64,000 nucleotides of DNA from an uncultured Gammaproteobacteria bacterium. Lineage in GTDB: Bacteria > Pseudomonadota > Gammaproteobacteria > Steroidobacterales > GCA-2729495. The DNA lies in contig CAKZWQ010000025.1 of assembly GCA_937921935.1 (NCBI GenBank), positions 35,532 through 99,531 of the forward strand, read 5' to 3'. Of the stretch, positions 49,550-58,697 are shown piece by piece (position 1 is the first letter of the stretch; each line of letters begins with the position of its first letter). The notes beneath the pieces are model-generated. The model had not been told where the DNA came from. It saw only the letters and a program-made list of their open reading frames with translations, and did not search any database. The position numbers and the translations under genes are program-made.

Positions 49550-50887
49550 CTAAGCGTCGTGTTTCTGCAACACAAGATAATAGAACCCGTCCGTATCGGC
49601 CAGATTTGGCAACAACTGGTAGCCGGGTTCCGCGCCCGCGGTGGCCTCAAGAACCTCGCCAGACAGGGGCTGCAGCTCCACAGCGCCTGGATTCTGCGCC
49701 AGGAAGTCCCGGGCGACGGCGAGATTTTCCGCGGGCAGCAGCGAGCACGTTGCGTAGACCAGACGACCGCCGGGCCGCAGCAGATCCCACAGACTGGCCA
49801 GCAGGGCCAGTTGCCGCTCGGCCAGGGCGGGCAGATCAGAGGCACGGCGCAAGAAGCGTATGTCCGGATGACGCCGAATCACGCCGGTGGCCGAACACGG
49901 CGCATCGATGAGAATGCGATCGTAAGGCTGCCCGTCCCACCAATCCGCTGGTCTGCCCGCATCCCCGGTGAGTACCGTTGCGTTCAGGCCGGCGCGCGCC
50001 AGATTCTGGTGCAGGCGCCGCAGGCGCTCGCCGTCCACATCCAGGGCATGCAGGTCCAGCTGGCCGGCGGCGCGCTCCAGCATATGCACAGACTTGCCAC
50101 CCGGGGCGGCGCAGGCATCGAGCACCCGCATGCCGGGCTCAGCCGCCACCAGCTCAGCCGCCAGTTGCGAGGCGGCATCCTGCACGGACACGGCACCCGT
50201 CGCGAAGTCCGGCAAACGCTCTACGCCCACCGGTTCGCGCAAGCGCACCGCGTGGGGAAAAGCCGGTGCGGCATCGGCGGCAATCCCCGCCGCCGTCAGT
50301 TTTTCCAGGTACTGAGCGACGCTGCCTTGCATGGCATTCACGCGCAACCACATCGGCGGCGGCTCCTGGTGGGCCGCGCACACCGCTTCCCAGTGAGCAG
50401 GCCAGGCCTGCCGCAGTTGGTGTAGCAACCATGCCGGGTGCGCATGGCGCGCCGTCTCATCCTGCAAAGCCTGCTCCAGCAATTCCACGCGATCGCGCTG
50501 ATAGCGTCGCAAGGCTGCATTGATCAGGCCCGCCGCGCGGGGTCGACCCAGACGCCGGGCTGCGGCAACGCTGGCGGAGACTGCTGCATAACCCGGCGAC
50601 CGGCCGTACTCCAGTTCGTACAGGCCCACTGACAACAGGGATTCCAGAATGCGATCGCGAGCTCGCAAAGGCCGATTGAGCAACAGGCCCAGCAAGACTC
50701 GATGCCGGCAATGCCAGCGCACACTGCCGTAGGCCAGGGCCCGCACCTGGGCGCGGTCGCGCGGGTCGCTGACCCGGTTGATGACACTTTCCAGGGCTCG
50801 ATCCAGCGTGGCGCCGTTCTCCAGGACCTCGTGCACGGCCGTGGCCGCAGCCGCGCGGGATTCGATGCCTGCGGCGCGTGCGCTCAT
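49550..50887 (-). CDS. rsmB: 16S rRNA (cytosine967-C5)-methyltransferase
   Basis: A 445-residue enzyme that methylates C967 of 16S rRNA. The N-terminal NusB-like RNA-binding domain (residues about 8-140) precedes the Rossmann methyltransferase domain. The latter shows VLDACAAPGGKSVHMLE, the catalytic DAPCSATGVIRRHPDI and the second cysteine motif YATCSLLPAEN. Length fits RsmB/Sun. ATG 50887 overlaps the stop of fmt by four bases. Confidence 0.95.
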   Translation of the reverse strand: MSARAAGIESRAAAATAVHEVLENGATLDRALESVINRVSDPRDRAQVRALAYGSVRWHCRHRVLLGLLLNRPLRARDRILESLLSVGLYELEYGRSPGYAAVSASVAAARRLGRPRAAGLINAALRRYQRDRVELLEQALQDETARHAHPAWLLHQLRQAWPAHWEAVCAAHQEPPPMWLRVNAMQGSVAQYLEKLTAAGIAADAAPAFPHAVRLREPVGVERLPDFATGAVSVQDAASQLAAELVAAEPGMRVLDACAAPGGKSVHMLERAAGQLDLHALDVDGERLRRLHQNLARAGLNATVLTGDAGRPADWWDGQPYDRILIDAPCSATGVIRRHPDIRFLRRASDLPALAERQLALLASLWDLLRPGGRLVYATCSLLPAENLAVARDFLAQNPGAVELQPLSGEVLEATAGAEPGYQLLPNLADTDGFYYLVLQKHDA

Positions 50888-51831
50888 GAGCCCAGGCGCT
50901 TGCCCGTGACCGGGTGTCCCAGGGCAAAGTCTGCCGCCCGGATGCGGCCCCGTCCGGCCAGCTGTACTTCCAGCAAGCGCAGCACACCGTCGCCGGTTTG
51001 CACCAGCAGGCCCTCGTTATCGGTATTGATGATGTCCCCGGGCGCAGCCGCCGGGCGCATCGCATCAACAGGCTCTGCCTGCCAGACCCTTAACTGCTGT
51101 CCGTCCAGCAAAGTGTCGGCCACCGGCCACCCGGCATAGGCGCGAATCTGTCTGTCCAGCTCTACCGCCGAGGCCTGCCAGTTCAGGCGGGCATCACTTT
51201 TCTGAATGCGCCCTGCGTAGCTCACGCCGTCAGCGGACTGCGGCCGGGGTATCAGTTCGCCGCTGAAAATCGCGTCGATTTTTTCCGCCAACAGGCTCGC
51301 GCCGAGGCCAGCCAGTCGATCATGCAACTCGCCCGCCGTCTCCCGGGGACCGATGTCCACGCCGGTACAGGCAAAAACCGGACCGGTGTCCAGGCCGGCC
51401 TCCAGCTGCATCAGGCACACACCGGTGCGGGCATCCCCCGCGCGCACGGCTGCCTGGATAGGCGCCGCGCCGCGCCAGCGCGGCAACAGGGAAGCATGCA
51501 CATTGATGCAGCCGTGGGCAGGCAAAGCCAGCACGGCGGGCGGCAGCAGCAAGCCGTAGGCGACGACCACCATCAGATCCGGTGCCAGCTCCTTTAGAGC
51601 TTGCTGAACGTCAGCCTTTTTTAATGTCAGGGGCTGGAGTACGGGCAACCCGTGCTCCAGGGCCAGGCTTTTGACCGGTCCGGGCCGGGTCTTGCGGCCC
51701 CGCCCGGCAGGCCGGTCGGGCTGGGTCAGGACGGCCACGACTTCATGCCGACCAGCCAGCAAAGCGGCCAGGCTGGGCGCGGCGAAATCGGGTGTTCCGG
51801 CAAAGATGATGCGCCGGCTGGGGCCGGTCAT
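50884..51831 (-). CDS. fmt: Methionyl-tRNA formyltransferase
   Basis: A 315-residue enzyme that formylates initiator Met-tRNA using 10-formyl-tetrahydrofolate. IIFAGTPDFAAPSLAALLA opens the protein, and the catalytic region INVHASLLPRWRGAAPIQAAVRAGDARTGV contains the conserved Asn-His pair. The C-terminal OB-like domain follows. It lies 28 bases downstream of def, the enzyme that removes the same formyl group. Confidence 0.96.
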   Translation of the reverse strand: MTGPSRRIIFAGTPDFAAPSLAALLAGRHEVVAVLTQPDRPAGRGRKTRPGPVKSLALEHGLPVLQPLTLKKADVQQALKELAPDLMVVVAYGLLLPPAVLALPAHGCINVHASLLPRWRGAAPIQAAVRAGDARTGVCLMQLEAGLDTGPVFACTGVDIGPRETAGELHDRLAGLGASLLAEKIDAIFSGELIPRPQSADGVSYAGRIQKSDARLNWQASAVELDRQIRAYAGWPVADTLLDGQQLRVWQAEPVDAMRPAAAPGDIINTDNEGLLVQTGDGVLRLLEVQLAGRGRIRAADFALGHPVTGKRLGS

Positions 51832-51859
51832 CGGCTACCCCCTGGCGATGCGCTGCAGA

Positions 51860-52396
51860 TCAGATAGCCGGCACGGCATCGGCCGCCCGGTCGTTGTCGT
51901 CGCGGCGACGGGATTTGGCCATGCGCTTGCGCAGCCGCAGGCGTTTGAGTTCCGACAGGTAGTCCACGAATAGCTTGCCTTGAAGGTGGTCCATCTCATG
52001 CTGGATGCAGACCGCCAGCAGGCCCTCGGCGTCGAATTCCCGGGTCTGGCCGTCCCGGTCCAGAGCCCTTACCCGGATGCTCTCCGCCCGCTTCACTTTC
52101 TCGGTATAGCCCGGCACGGAGAGGCAGCCTTCCTCGCTGGCGCAATCCCCCGCAGATTCGAGGATCTCGGGGTTGATCAGCACCAGGGGCTCATTGGCCT
52201 CCTCGGAGATATCCAGCACCAGCAGCTGCTGGTGAACATCCACCTGGGTGGCGGCCAGGCCAATACCCGGGGCCGCATACATAGTCTCGAGCATATCGTC
52301 GGCCAGGCGCCTGATCTGGTCGTCCACAGCCGCCACCGGGGCCGCTTTGGTGCGCAGCCGGGGGTCCGGGAACTCGAGGATGGTCAGGCGGGCCAT
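51860..52396 (-). CDS. def: Peptide deformylase
   Basis: A 178-residue metalloenzyme that removes N-formyl groups from new proteins. All three motifs are present: [17 protein letters not shown] (metal-binding cysteine) and QHEMDHLQG (two histidines and the catalytic glutamate). ATG 52396 heads the def-fmt-rsmB operon, divergent from the LysM gene. The 211 bases between the two genes contain the control regions for both but no clearly identifiable promoter. Confidence 0.96.
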   Translation of the reverse strand: MARLTILEFPDPRLRTKAAPVAAVDDQIRRLADDMLETMYAAPGIGLAATQVDVHQQLLVLDISEEANEPLVLINPEILESAGDCASEEGCLSVPGYTEKVKRAESIRVRALDRDGQTREFDAEGLLAVCIQHEMDHLQGKLFVDYLSELKRLRLRKRMAKSRRRDDNDRAADAVPAI

Positions 52397-52607
52397 GTTG
52401 CGTCCTTCACAATTTTGAAGAGAAACCTGTCAGATCTCCCTAATTTTATGCTATATCTTTGCTCAGACCGTCCAGAAGTCGGCAGGTTTCAGGGGCCACC
52501 GGCCTGGGACGGGTTGTTGTTGCGCACGCATCGGGGTGCGACCGGAGATTATAGCAGTGGCTATTCACCGGCCCGGCGCGGCTTTATTGGCATAGGGATG
52601 GACGCCC

Positions 52608-53747
52608 ATGACTAGGTTCCTACCCATACCGCGGGCCCTGCGCTCGGCGGTTATTGTTATATCCACAGCGTTGCTGGTTCTGGCCGTGGCGGCTCCCGCC
52701 GTGGGCACCGGTTTGGGCGTGGGTTTAACCGGACAATCCGGTGCGGCTTTAAACCCGAGCCACCCGGATCGCTATGTGGTGAAACGCGGAGATACCCTGT
52801 GGGATATCTCGGCCATGTTTCTCCAGGACGCCTGGTTCTGGCCGGAAATCTGGTACGTGAATCCCCAGGTGGCGAATCCGCACCTTATATATCCCGGCGA
52901 TGTGCTGACTCTTGTCTATGTAGACGGGAAACCCCAGCTGCGCCTGGAGCGCAGTGCCGGGTCCGGCAAGCTTTCGCCACGGGTGCGTGAAGAGGACCTG
53001 CCCGAGGCCATCGACACCATTCCCTTTGAAGTCATCAGCGCCTTCCTGAGCAAGGGTGCGGTGCTGACGGACGAAGAGCTGGAAGGCCTGCCTTATATCC
53101 TCTCAATACGCGACGGTCACCTGGCCGGTGCAGCCGGCAATGATGTCTATGTCCGCGGCGATGTCGCCGAGTCCGATGGCTACAGCGTCGTGCACCTGGG
53201 CGAAACCCTGGTGGACCCGGATGACAGTGCGGTAGTCGGCTACGAAGGCATTTTCGTCGGCGAAGGCACCATCTGGCGCGGCGGCGACCCGGGCACCATG
53301 CGCCTGAACAAAACCAATCGCGAAGCCCTGGAGGGCGACCGGCTGGTCAGCATCGAATTCGACATACCACTGAATTTCTACCCCCGCTCGCCGGATACGG
53401 AAACTAACGGGAGCATCATTCACGTGGTCGATGGCATGACGCAGATCGGCCAGTATCAGGTGGTGGTGATCAACCGAGGTGAGCGCGACGGTCTGGAGAC
53501 CGGCCATGTACTTCGCGTCATGCGGCGCGGCGGCGAAGTCCGTGATCTGGGACCGTCGGCAGCCGGCAGCGACAGCCTGGCCAAGTACGGTCGTTCAGGT
53601 GGGTATTTTGGCGAGAAAGTGACCTTGCCTGACGAAGAGGCCGGCACTGTAATGATCTTCAAGACCTACAACCGCATTAGTTACGCGCTGGTCATGGAAG
53701 CCAGCGAGTCCATCAAGCTACTCGACGGGGTCGTTAACCCCACTTAG
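52608..53747 (+). CDS. LysM-domain peptidoglycan-binding protein, exported
   Basis: A 379-residue exported protein: signal peptide (about 1-36), one N-terminal LysM motif (RYVVKRGDTLWDISAMFLQDAWFWPEIWYVNPQVANPHLIYPGDVLTLV, about 46-95) and a long beta-rich C-terminal domain (about 150-375). Homologues of this length lie next to dprA and def throughout gammaproteobacteria. It probably binds the cell wall; the C-terminal domain is of unknown function. A stem-loop with 11-bp arms lies 12 bases after its stop. Confidence 0.9.
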   Translation: MTRFLPIPRALRSAVIVISTALLVLAVAAPAVGTGLGVGLTGQSGAALNPSHPDRYVVKRGDTLWDISAMFLQDAWFWPEIWYVNPQVANPHLIYPGDVLTLVYVDGKPQLRLERSAGSGKLSPRVREEDLPEAIDTIPFEVISAFLSKGAVLTDEELEGLPYILSIRDGHLAGAAGNDVYVRGDVAESDGYSVVHLGETLVDPDDSAVVGYEGIFVGEGTIWRGGDPGTMRLNKTNREALEGDRLVSIEFDIPLNFYPRSPDTETNGSIIHVVDGMTQIGQYQVVVINRGERDGLETGHVLRVMRRGGEVRDLGPSAAGSDSLAKYGRSGGYFGEKVTLPDEEAGTVMIFKTYNRISYALVMEASESIKLLDGVVNPT

Positions 53748-53759
53748 CCAGACGCAGTC

Positions 53760-53792
53760 GTCGCCTCCCGGCTGCTGCAGGCGGGAGGCGAC
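53760..53792. terminator. Strong stem-loop between the LysM gene and dprA
   Basis: Perfect 11-bp arms GTCGCCTCCCG (53760-53770) and CGGGAGGCGAC (53782-53792) enclose an 11-base loop. There is no T-tract, so it may be a partial terminator, an mRNA stabiliser or a structure that hides the dprA ribosome-binding region. Confidence 0.55.
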
Positions 53793-53794
53793 AG

Positions 53795-54934
53795 ACGAAC
53801 ACTCACTGGCTTCGCCTGGGCATCGCCCAGAGCATCAGCAACCGATCCCTCGCACCGCAGCTGGAGCAATTTGGCAGCGCTCGTGCGCTATGCGCAGCTT
53901 CGCCGGCAAGCCTGCGGGCCGCCGGCCTGACACCACGCGTCATCCAGGTCCTGCTGCAAACGGACCCGGAGAGCCTGGCTCGCACTGCCGACTGGTGCGC
54001 GCAGCCCGGCCACCATTTGATTCACTGGCAGCATCCTGATTTTCCGCCCCTGCTCCGCGAAATTTCTGACCCGCCCGTGGTGCTGTTCCTGCGCGGCAAG
54101 CCGGCCACATTAAGCCTGCCCCAGCTGGCCATCGTCGGCAGCCGCAAGGCCTCACCGGCCGGCCTTGATACAGCACGGCAGTTCGCCGCGCGACTGGGTC
54201 GGGCCGGCCTGGCTATTACCAGCGGTCTCGCCCTGGGGGTCGATGCCGCGGCCCATGCAGCCGCCATAGCAGCCGGTGCCACCACCCTGGCGGTCTGCGG
54301 CACGGGCCCGGATATTATTTACCCGCGCGCCCATGGCCGACTTGCGCAAGCCATCACCGCCGTCGGCGCCGTACTGACAGAATTTCCGCCAGGCAGCGGC
54401 CCGCGTCGGGCAAACTTTCCCCGCCGTAACCGCATCATCAGCGGCCTGGCTCTGGGGGTCCTGGTGGTGGAAGCCGGCGAGCGCAGTGGCGCCCTGATCA
54501 CCGCCCGTCTGGCTGCCAACCAGGGCCGGGAAGTTTTTGCGGTGCCCGGTTCCATTCGCCACCCCCTCACGCGCGGCTGTCATCGCCTGATCCGGGAGGG
54601 TGCGGCCCTGGCGGAGTGCCCCGCCGACGTCGCTGCCGAATTGCGCAACTTGCTCGGCCACAAAGCAGCATGCGTTGAACAGAATATCGGCGCGCCTCAG
54701 GCCGACGCCGCGCTCCCCGCCGAGGCCCTTGAGCCGGGCACCGCGCGGTTGCTGGAGGTCATGGGCTGGGAGGCGGTTAGCCTCGAACAATTGCTGCGCT
54801 GGACTGGATTGACGAGCGCAAATCTTTGCTCCATGCTCATCACCTTGGAGCTGGCTGGCCGCGTTTCTAGGCTGACGGGAGGCCAGTACCAACAGAGGGA
54901 AGAATGGCGCTCAGATGAACGAAAGCGTGCTTGA
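53795..54934 (+). CDS. dprA: DNA-processing protein DprA (start codon uncertain)
   Basis: A RecA loader for natural transformation. The Rossmann core is complete: LAIVGSRKASPAGLDTARQF, GLAITSGLALGVDAAAHAAAI, TLAVCGTGPDIIYP, FPRRNRIISGLALGVLVVEAGERSGALITARLAANQGREVFAVPG. A C-terminal winged-helix (DLA) follows. Upstream, the frame also encodes a convincing family N-terminus (WLRLGIAQ from 53807, SPASLRAAGL, GHHLIHWQHPDFPPLLREI). However, there is no ATG, GTG or TTG in that frame, nor any in any frame, between 53748 and about 53840. The start given is provisional; the first ordinary in-frame start is TTG 54014, which would remove the N-terminal SAM-like domain. Confidence 0.85.
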   Translation, partial: TNTHWLRLGIAQSISNRSLAPQLEQFGSARALCAASPASLRAAGLTPRVIQVLLQTDPESLARTADWCAQPGHHLIHWQHPDFPPLLREISDPPVVLFLRGKPATLSLPQLAIVGSRKASPAGLDTARQFAARLGRAGLAITSGLALGVDAAAHAAAIAAGATTLAVCGTGPDIIYPRAHGRLAQAITAVGAVLTEFPPGSGPRRANFPRRNRIISGLALGVLVVEAGERSGALITARLAANQGREVFAVPGSIRHPLTRGCHRLIREGAALAECPADVAAELRNLLGHKAACVEQNIGAPQADAALPAEALEPGTARLLEVMGWEAVSLEQLLRWTGLTSANLCSMLITLELAGRVSRLTGGQYQQREEWRSDERKRA

Positions 54935-55397
54935 CGTGCTCATGTACCTGTTCGAAACCTATTCAGAACAGGACTTTGAACAACAACCAGAACCTGATCA
55001 GGCCGTGCTGCGTGAGGAACTCCTGCAGGCGGGTTTCGGAGAGCTGGAAGTTGACCATGCCCTGGATTGGCTGGAAGGTCTTGGCGCGCGCCAGGAAGAG
55101 CCCTTCGCCGCCCAGCCGGCGGAACGTTCCGTGCGCCTTTTCAACAGCTTCGAGTTGGGCCGCCTGGACGCCGAGTGCCGCGGCTACATCCTTTACCTGG
55201 AACAGATCGGCATCCTGTCGCCCACCCAGCGGGAGCTGGTTATCGACCGGCTGGTCGCCCTGGGCCCCGGTGATATCGATGTCGAGCAGGTCAAATGGGT
55301 AGTGCTGATGGTACTTTTCAGCCAGCCCGGTCAGGAAAATGCCTTCTCCCGGATGGAAGACCTGGTGTTTGAAGAAAGCACCGGGATGGTGAACTGA
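54915..55397 (+). CDS. smg: DUF494 family protein Smg
   Basis: A 160-residue protein of the Smg/DUF494 family, found beside dprA and topA in many gammaproteobacteria. MNESVLDVLMYLFETY and LFNSFELGRLDAECRGYILYLEQIGILSPTQRELVIDRLVAL are family signatures. The molecular role is unknown. It overlaps dprA by 20 bases and is followed by a clear terminator. Confidence 0.92.
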   Translation: MNESVLDVLMYLFETYSEQDFEQQPEPDQAVLREELLQAGFGELEVDHALDWLEGLGARQEEPFAAQPAERSVRLFNSFELGRLDAECRGYILYLEQIGILSPTQRELVIDRLVALGPGDIDVEQVKWVVLMVLFSQPGQENAFSRMEDLVFEESTGMVN

Positions 55398-55431
55398 GTT
55401 CACGGCCCGATCCTCGATCAAGTATGCTCTC

Positions 55432-55462
55432 AACCGCGGCCCGTCCGCGGTTTTGTTTTTTT
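55432..55462 (+). terminator. Rho-independent terminator between smg and topA
   Basis: Arms AACCGCGG (55432-55439) and CCGCGGTT (55445-55452) enclose CCCGT and are followed by TTGTTTTTTT. It ends the dprA-smg transcript 17 bases before the topA start codon, so topA needs its own promoter upstream or depends on read-through. Confidence 0.88.
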
Positions 55463-55478
55463 GGCAGCATGAGTAACG

Positions 55479-57998
55479 ATGGCTAGCAATATCGTCGTTG
55501 TAGAGTCGCCGGCCAAGGCGAAGACAATTGAAAAATACCTGGGCAAGGATTTCCAGGTACTGGCTTCCTATGGCCACGTGCGCGACCTCGTGCCTAAAGA
55601 AGGCGCCGTGGATCCCGAACATGGGTTCTCAATGAAATATGAAGTCATTGAGAAAAATGAAAAGCACGTCAACGCCATCGCCAAGGCATTGAATAAGGCG
55701 AAGGCACTGTATCTGGCTACTGACCCGGATCGCGAAGGCGAAGCGATCTCGTGGCACTTGCATGAATTACTGAAAGAACGCGGCCTGCTAAAAAATATCC
55801 CTGTGCACCGAGTGGTCTTCTACGAGATCACCAAAGGTGCCGTCAAAGCCGCCATCGATGAACCGCGTGGTCTGTCTACGCACCTGGTAGATGCCCAGCA
55901 GGCTCGCCGGGCACTGGATTACCTGGTGGGCTTTAATCTCTCTCCTTTGCTGTGGAAAAAAGTCCGTCAGGGTTTATCGGCGGGGCGGGTCCAGAGCCCG
56001 GCCCTGAGACTGATCTGCGAGCGTGAAGATGAGATCGAAGCCTTCAAGCCTCGCGAATACTGGTCCATCGAGGCCGACCTGCAGGGCGAGAAAGCACCTT
56101 TCACCGCCCGCCTGGCTGAATACCGCGGCGAGCGCGTAGAGCAATTCAGTTTCGGTAATGACACCACGGCGCACGGTGTCCGTGATGCCCTGGTCACGGC
56201 TGCGGGTGGCCAGCCGGCCGTCGCTGCCGAAGGCGGAGCAGCGGGCACATTGCGCGTCAATGCCATTGAGCGCAAACAGCGCAAACGGAATCCCACCGCA
56301 CCGTTCACTACCTCAACGCTGCAGCAGGAAGCCTCGCGCAAGATCGGTTTCAGTGCGCGTCGCACCATGATGACTGCACAGCGACTGTATGAAGGCATCG
56401 AAACCGGCGATGGCTCCATTGGCCTGATTACCTACATGCGCACCGACTCGGTCACCCTGGCAGCCGATGCAGTGCAGGAAGCTCGCGAATTTATCGGTGA
56501 GCGTTACGGCAAGGAAAACCTGCCCGATGAGCCACGGGTCTACAAGACCAAGGCCAAGAATGCGCAGGAAGCCCATGAAGCCATCCGACCCACCAGCGTC
56601 AGGCAGACGCCCGAGAGCATCAAGAGTTACCTGAACGCCGATCAGTTCAAACTGTACAGCCTGATCTGGAAGCGCACCGTGGCCTGCCAGATGACTCACG
56701 CGGTCTTCGACCAGGTGGCCCTGGACCTGCTGCCTGTGAATGACGCCGAAGTCGGCCGTTTCCGCGCCACGGGCTCCACCCTGGTCAAACCCGGCTTTAT
56801 TGCCGTGTACCAGGAAGGCCAGGACGACGTGAAGGATGAGGAAGCCGACAAGTCCCTGCCGAAGGTGGAAGAGGGCGATGTCCTCAACATGGTGGCCATG
56901 CGCGCCGACCAGCATTTCACCGAGCCACCGCCGCGCTTCTCGGAAGCCAGCATCGTCAAGACGCTGGAGGAATACGGCATCGGCCGGCCCTCGACATACG
57001 CCAGCATCATCTCCACGCTGCAGAACCGCGAGTACGTGGAGATGGATGGCAAGCGCTTCATTCCCACGGACGTAGGCCGCATCGTCAACGGCTTTTTGAC
57101 CAAGCACTTCACCCAGTACGTGGATTACGGATTTACTGCGCGCCTGGAAGACGAGTTGGATGAAATTTCGAGAGGCGAACGCGAGTGGGTACCGGTCCTG
57201 GACGCATTCTGGTCGCCCTTTGAAAAGCTGGTCGATGAAAAAGAAACCTCGGTTACCCGTGAAGAAGCCGGGCAATCACGCGAGCTGGGCACAGACCCCA
57301 AGAGTGGCAAACCCGTCAGCGTGCGCATGGGCCGCTTCGGGCCCTTCGTGCAGATCGGCACCCGCGAAGACGAAGACAAACCCAAATTTGCCGGGCTGCG
57401 GCCGGGCCAGAAGATGGCCAACATTGAACTGGCCGAAGCACTGGAACTGTTCAAGCTGCCGCGCAAGCTCGGCGAGACGCCTGAGGGCGAGCCGGTCTCG
57501 GCAAGCATCGGCCGCTTCGGGCCCTATGTTCGCTACGCCGACAAGTTTGTCTCAATCAAGGGTGACGATCCTTACACCATCGGCCTGGAGCGGGCGCTGG
57601 AACTCATCGTTGAGAAGAAGATTGCCGATGCCAATCGACTGATCCTCGATTTCGAAGAGCAAGGTATCCAGGTGCTGAACGGTCGTTACGGTCCGTACAT
57701 CACGAACAAGGAAAAGAATGCGCGGGTACCGAAAGATCGAGACCCCAAGAGCATGACCCTGGCCGAGTGCGAAGAACTGCTGGCCAAGGCGCCTGTGCGC
57801 GGTCGTCGCGGCAAGAAGAAAGTCGCCAAGAAAAAGGCCGTAGCCAAGAAAACGACGAAGAAAAAAGTCGCTAAAAAGAAAGCCAGGAAGAAAAAGAAGA
57901 AGACCACCAAAAAAGCAGCCGCCAAGAAAACCGCTAAAAAGAAGGCTGAGAGCAAGGCTGCCACCAAGACCGTCCCGGAAACCGGCGACGCCGTCTGA
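55479..57998 (+). CDS. topA: DNA topoisomerase I
   Basis: An 839-residue type IA topoisomerase that removes negative supercoils. The TOPRIM domain (IVVVESPAKAKTIEKYL ... ATDPDREGEAISWHL) is followed by the catalytic part with active tyrosine Y319 in GLITYMRTDS. After it come two glycine-rich repeats, each containing (I/R)GRFGPYV-type motifs, instead of the C4 zinc fingers of E. coli TopA. The last 75 residues are a very lysine-rich, low-complexity tail (KKKVAKKKAVAKKTTKKK...), probably a DNA-binding tail. The ten-base gap to tsaC suggests co-transcription. Confidence 0.96.
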   Translation: MASNIVVVESPAKAKTIEKYLGKDFQVLASYGHVRDLVPKEGAVDPEHGFSMKYEVIEKNEKHVNAIAKALNKAKALYLATDPDREGEAISWHLHELLKERGLLKNIPVHRVVFYEITKGAVKAAIDEPRGLSTHLVDAQQARRALDYLVGFNLSPLLWKKVRQGLSAGRVQSPALRLICEREDEIEAFKPREYWSIEADLQGEKAPFTARLAEYRGERVEQFSFGNDTTAHGVRDALVTAAGGQPAVAAEGGAAGTLRVNAIERKQRKRNPTAPFTTSTLQQEASRKIGFSARRTMMTAQRLYEGIETGDGSIGLITYMRTDSVTLAADAVQEAREFIGERYGKENLPDEPRVYKTKAKNAQEAHEAIRPTSVRQTPESIKSYLNADQFKLYSLIWKRTVACQMTHAVFDQVALDLLPVNDAEVGRFRATGSTLVKPGFIAVYQEGQDDVKDEEADKSLPKVEEGDVLNMVAMRADQHFTEPPPRFSEASIVKTLEEYGIGRPSTYASIISTLQNREYVEMDGKRFIPTDVGRIVNGFLTKHFTQYVDYGFTARLEDELDEISRGEREWVPVLDAFWSPFEKLVDEKETSVTREEAGQSRELGTDPKSGKPVSVRMGRFGPFVQIGTREDEDKPKFAGLRPGQKMANIELAEALELFKLPRKLGETPEGEPVSASIGRFGPYVRYADKFVSIKGDDPYTIGLERALELIVEKKIADANRLILDFEEQGIQVLNGRYGPYITNKEKNARVPKDRDPKSMTLAECEELLAKAPVRGRRGKKKVAKKKAVAKKTTKKKVAKKKARKKKKKTTKKAAAKKTAKKKAESKAATKTVPETGDAV

Positions 57999-58007
57999 GG
58001 GACGGCC

Positions 58008-58565
58008 ATGTGGCGCCCTGCTCGTTTGCGCCAGGCTGCGGACCTCGTTCGCGCCGGCGGCCTGATCGCCTATCCCACTGAAGCGGTTTACGGACTCGGC
58101 TGCGATCCCTTCGATCGACTCGCCGTCGAACGCCTGTGTCGCCTCAAGCAGCGACCCCTGAAGGCCGGCCTGATCCTGCTCGCCGCCGATCTGGCCCAGC
58201 TGCCGGGCTGGATCGATCCGGGCGAGACGGAGTGGCAACGGCTCTGTGAATTCACGCCGGTACCGACAACCTGGGTCGTCCAGGCGGGACCCCTGGCCGG
58301 TGACTGGGTTACCGGGGGGCGGCCCACGGTGGCGGTGCGCATCAGCCAGCATGCCCTGGCCAGCGAGTTGTGCGAGGCAGTGGGCGGGCCCCTGGTCTCA
58401 ACCAGCGCCAACCGACGCGGCCGCCGGCCGGCTCGGGACAGCCAGAGCGTGCGCCAGTGGTTTGGCGCTGACATCGACCTGATCCTGCCCGGACCCACAG
58501 GCGGCGGGTCCAGGCCCAGCGCGATCCGGGTCGCCGCCACCGGGGAACAGCTGCGCAGCAATTAG
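58008..58565 (+). CDS. tsaC: Threonylcarbamoyl-AMP synthase (Sua5/YrdC family)
   Basis: A 185-residue YrdC-fold enzyme that makes threonylcarbamoyl-AMP from threonine, bicarbonate and ATP for the t6A37 modification of tRNA. GLIAYPTEAVYGLGCDPFD, ERLCRLKQRPLKAGLILLAADL, VAVRISQHALASELCEAVGGPLVSTSAN and the C-terminal PSAIRVAATGEQLR match the family. The length is typical of TsaC rather than the longer Sua5. It follows topA by ten bases, the usual gammaproteobacterial order. Confidence 0.93.
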   Translation: MWRPARLRQAADLVRAGGLIAYPTEAVYGLGCDPFDRLAVERLCRLKQRPLKAGLILLAADLAQLPGWIDPGETEWQRLCEFTPVPTTWVVQAGPLAGDWVTGGRPTVAVRISQHALASELCEAVGGPLVSTSANRRGRRPARDSQSVRQWFGADIDLILPGPTGGGSRPSAIRVAATGEQLRSN

Positions 58566-58697
58566 GATGGCCGCCACCGGCCTGATTCTGTAAAGTACTC
58601 CGAAAGGTGCAAGGAACCGCCCCTAAGCGATTGGTTCCGATAACAATTATCACCAAGAAGACCGCGCCGGCCGCCACCGCCCAAGGACCGGGAATCG

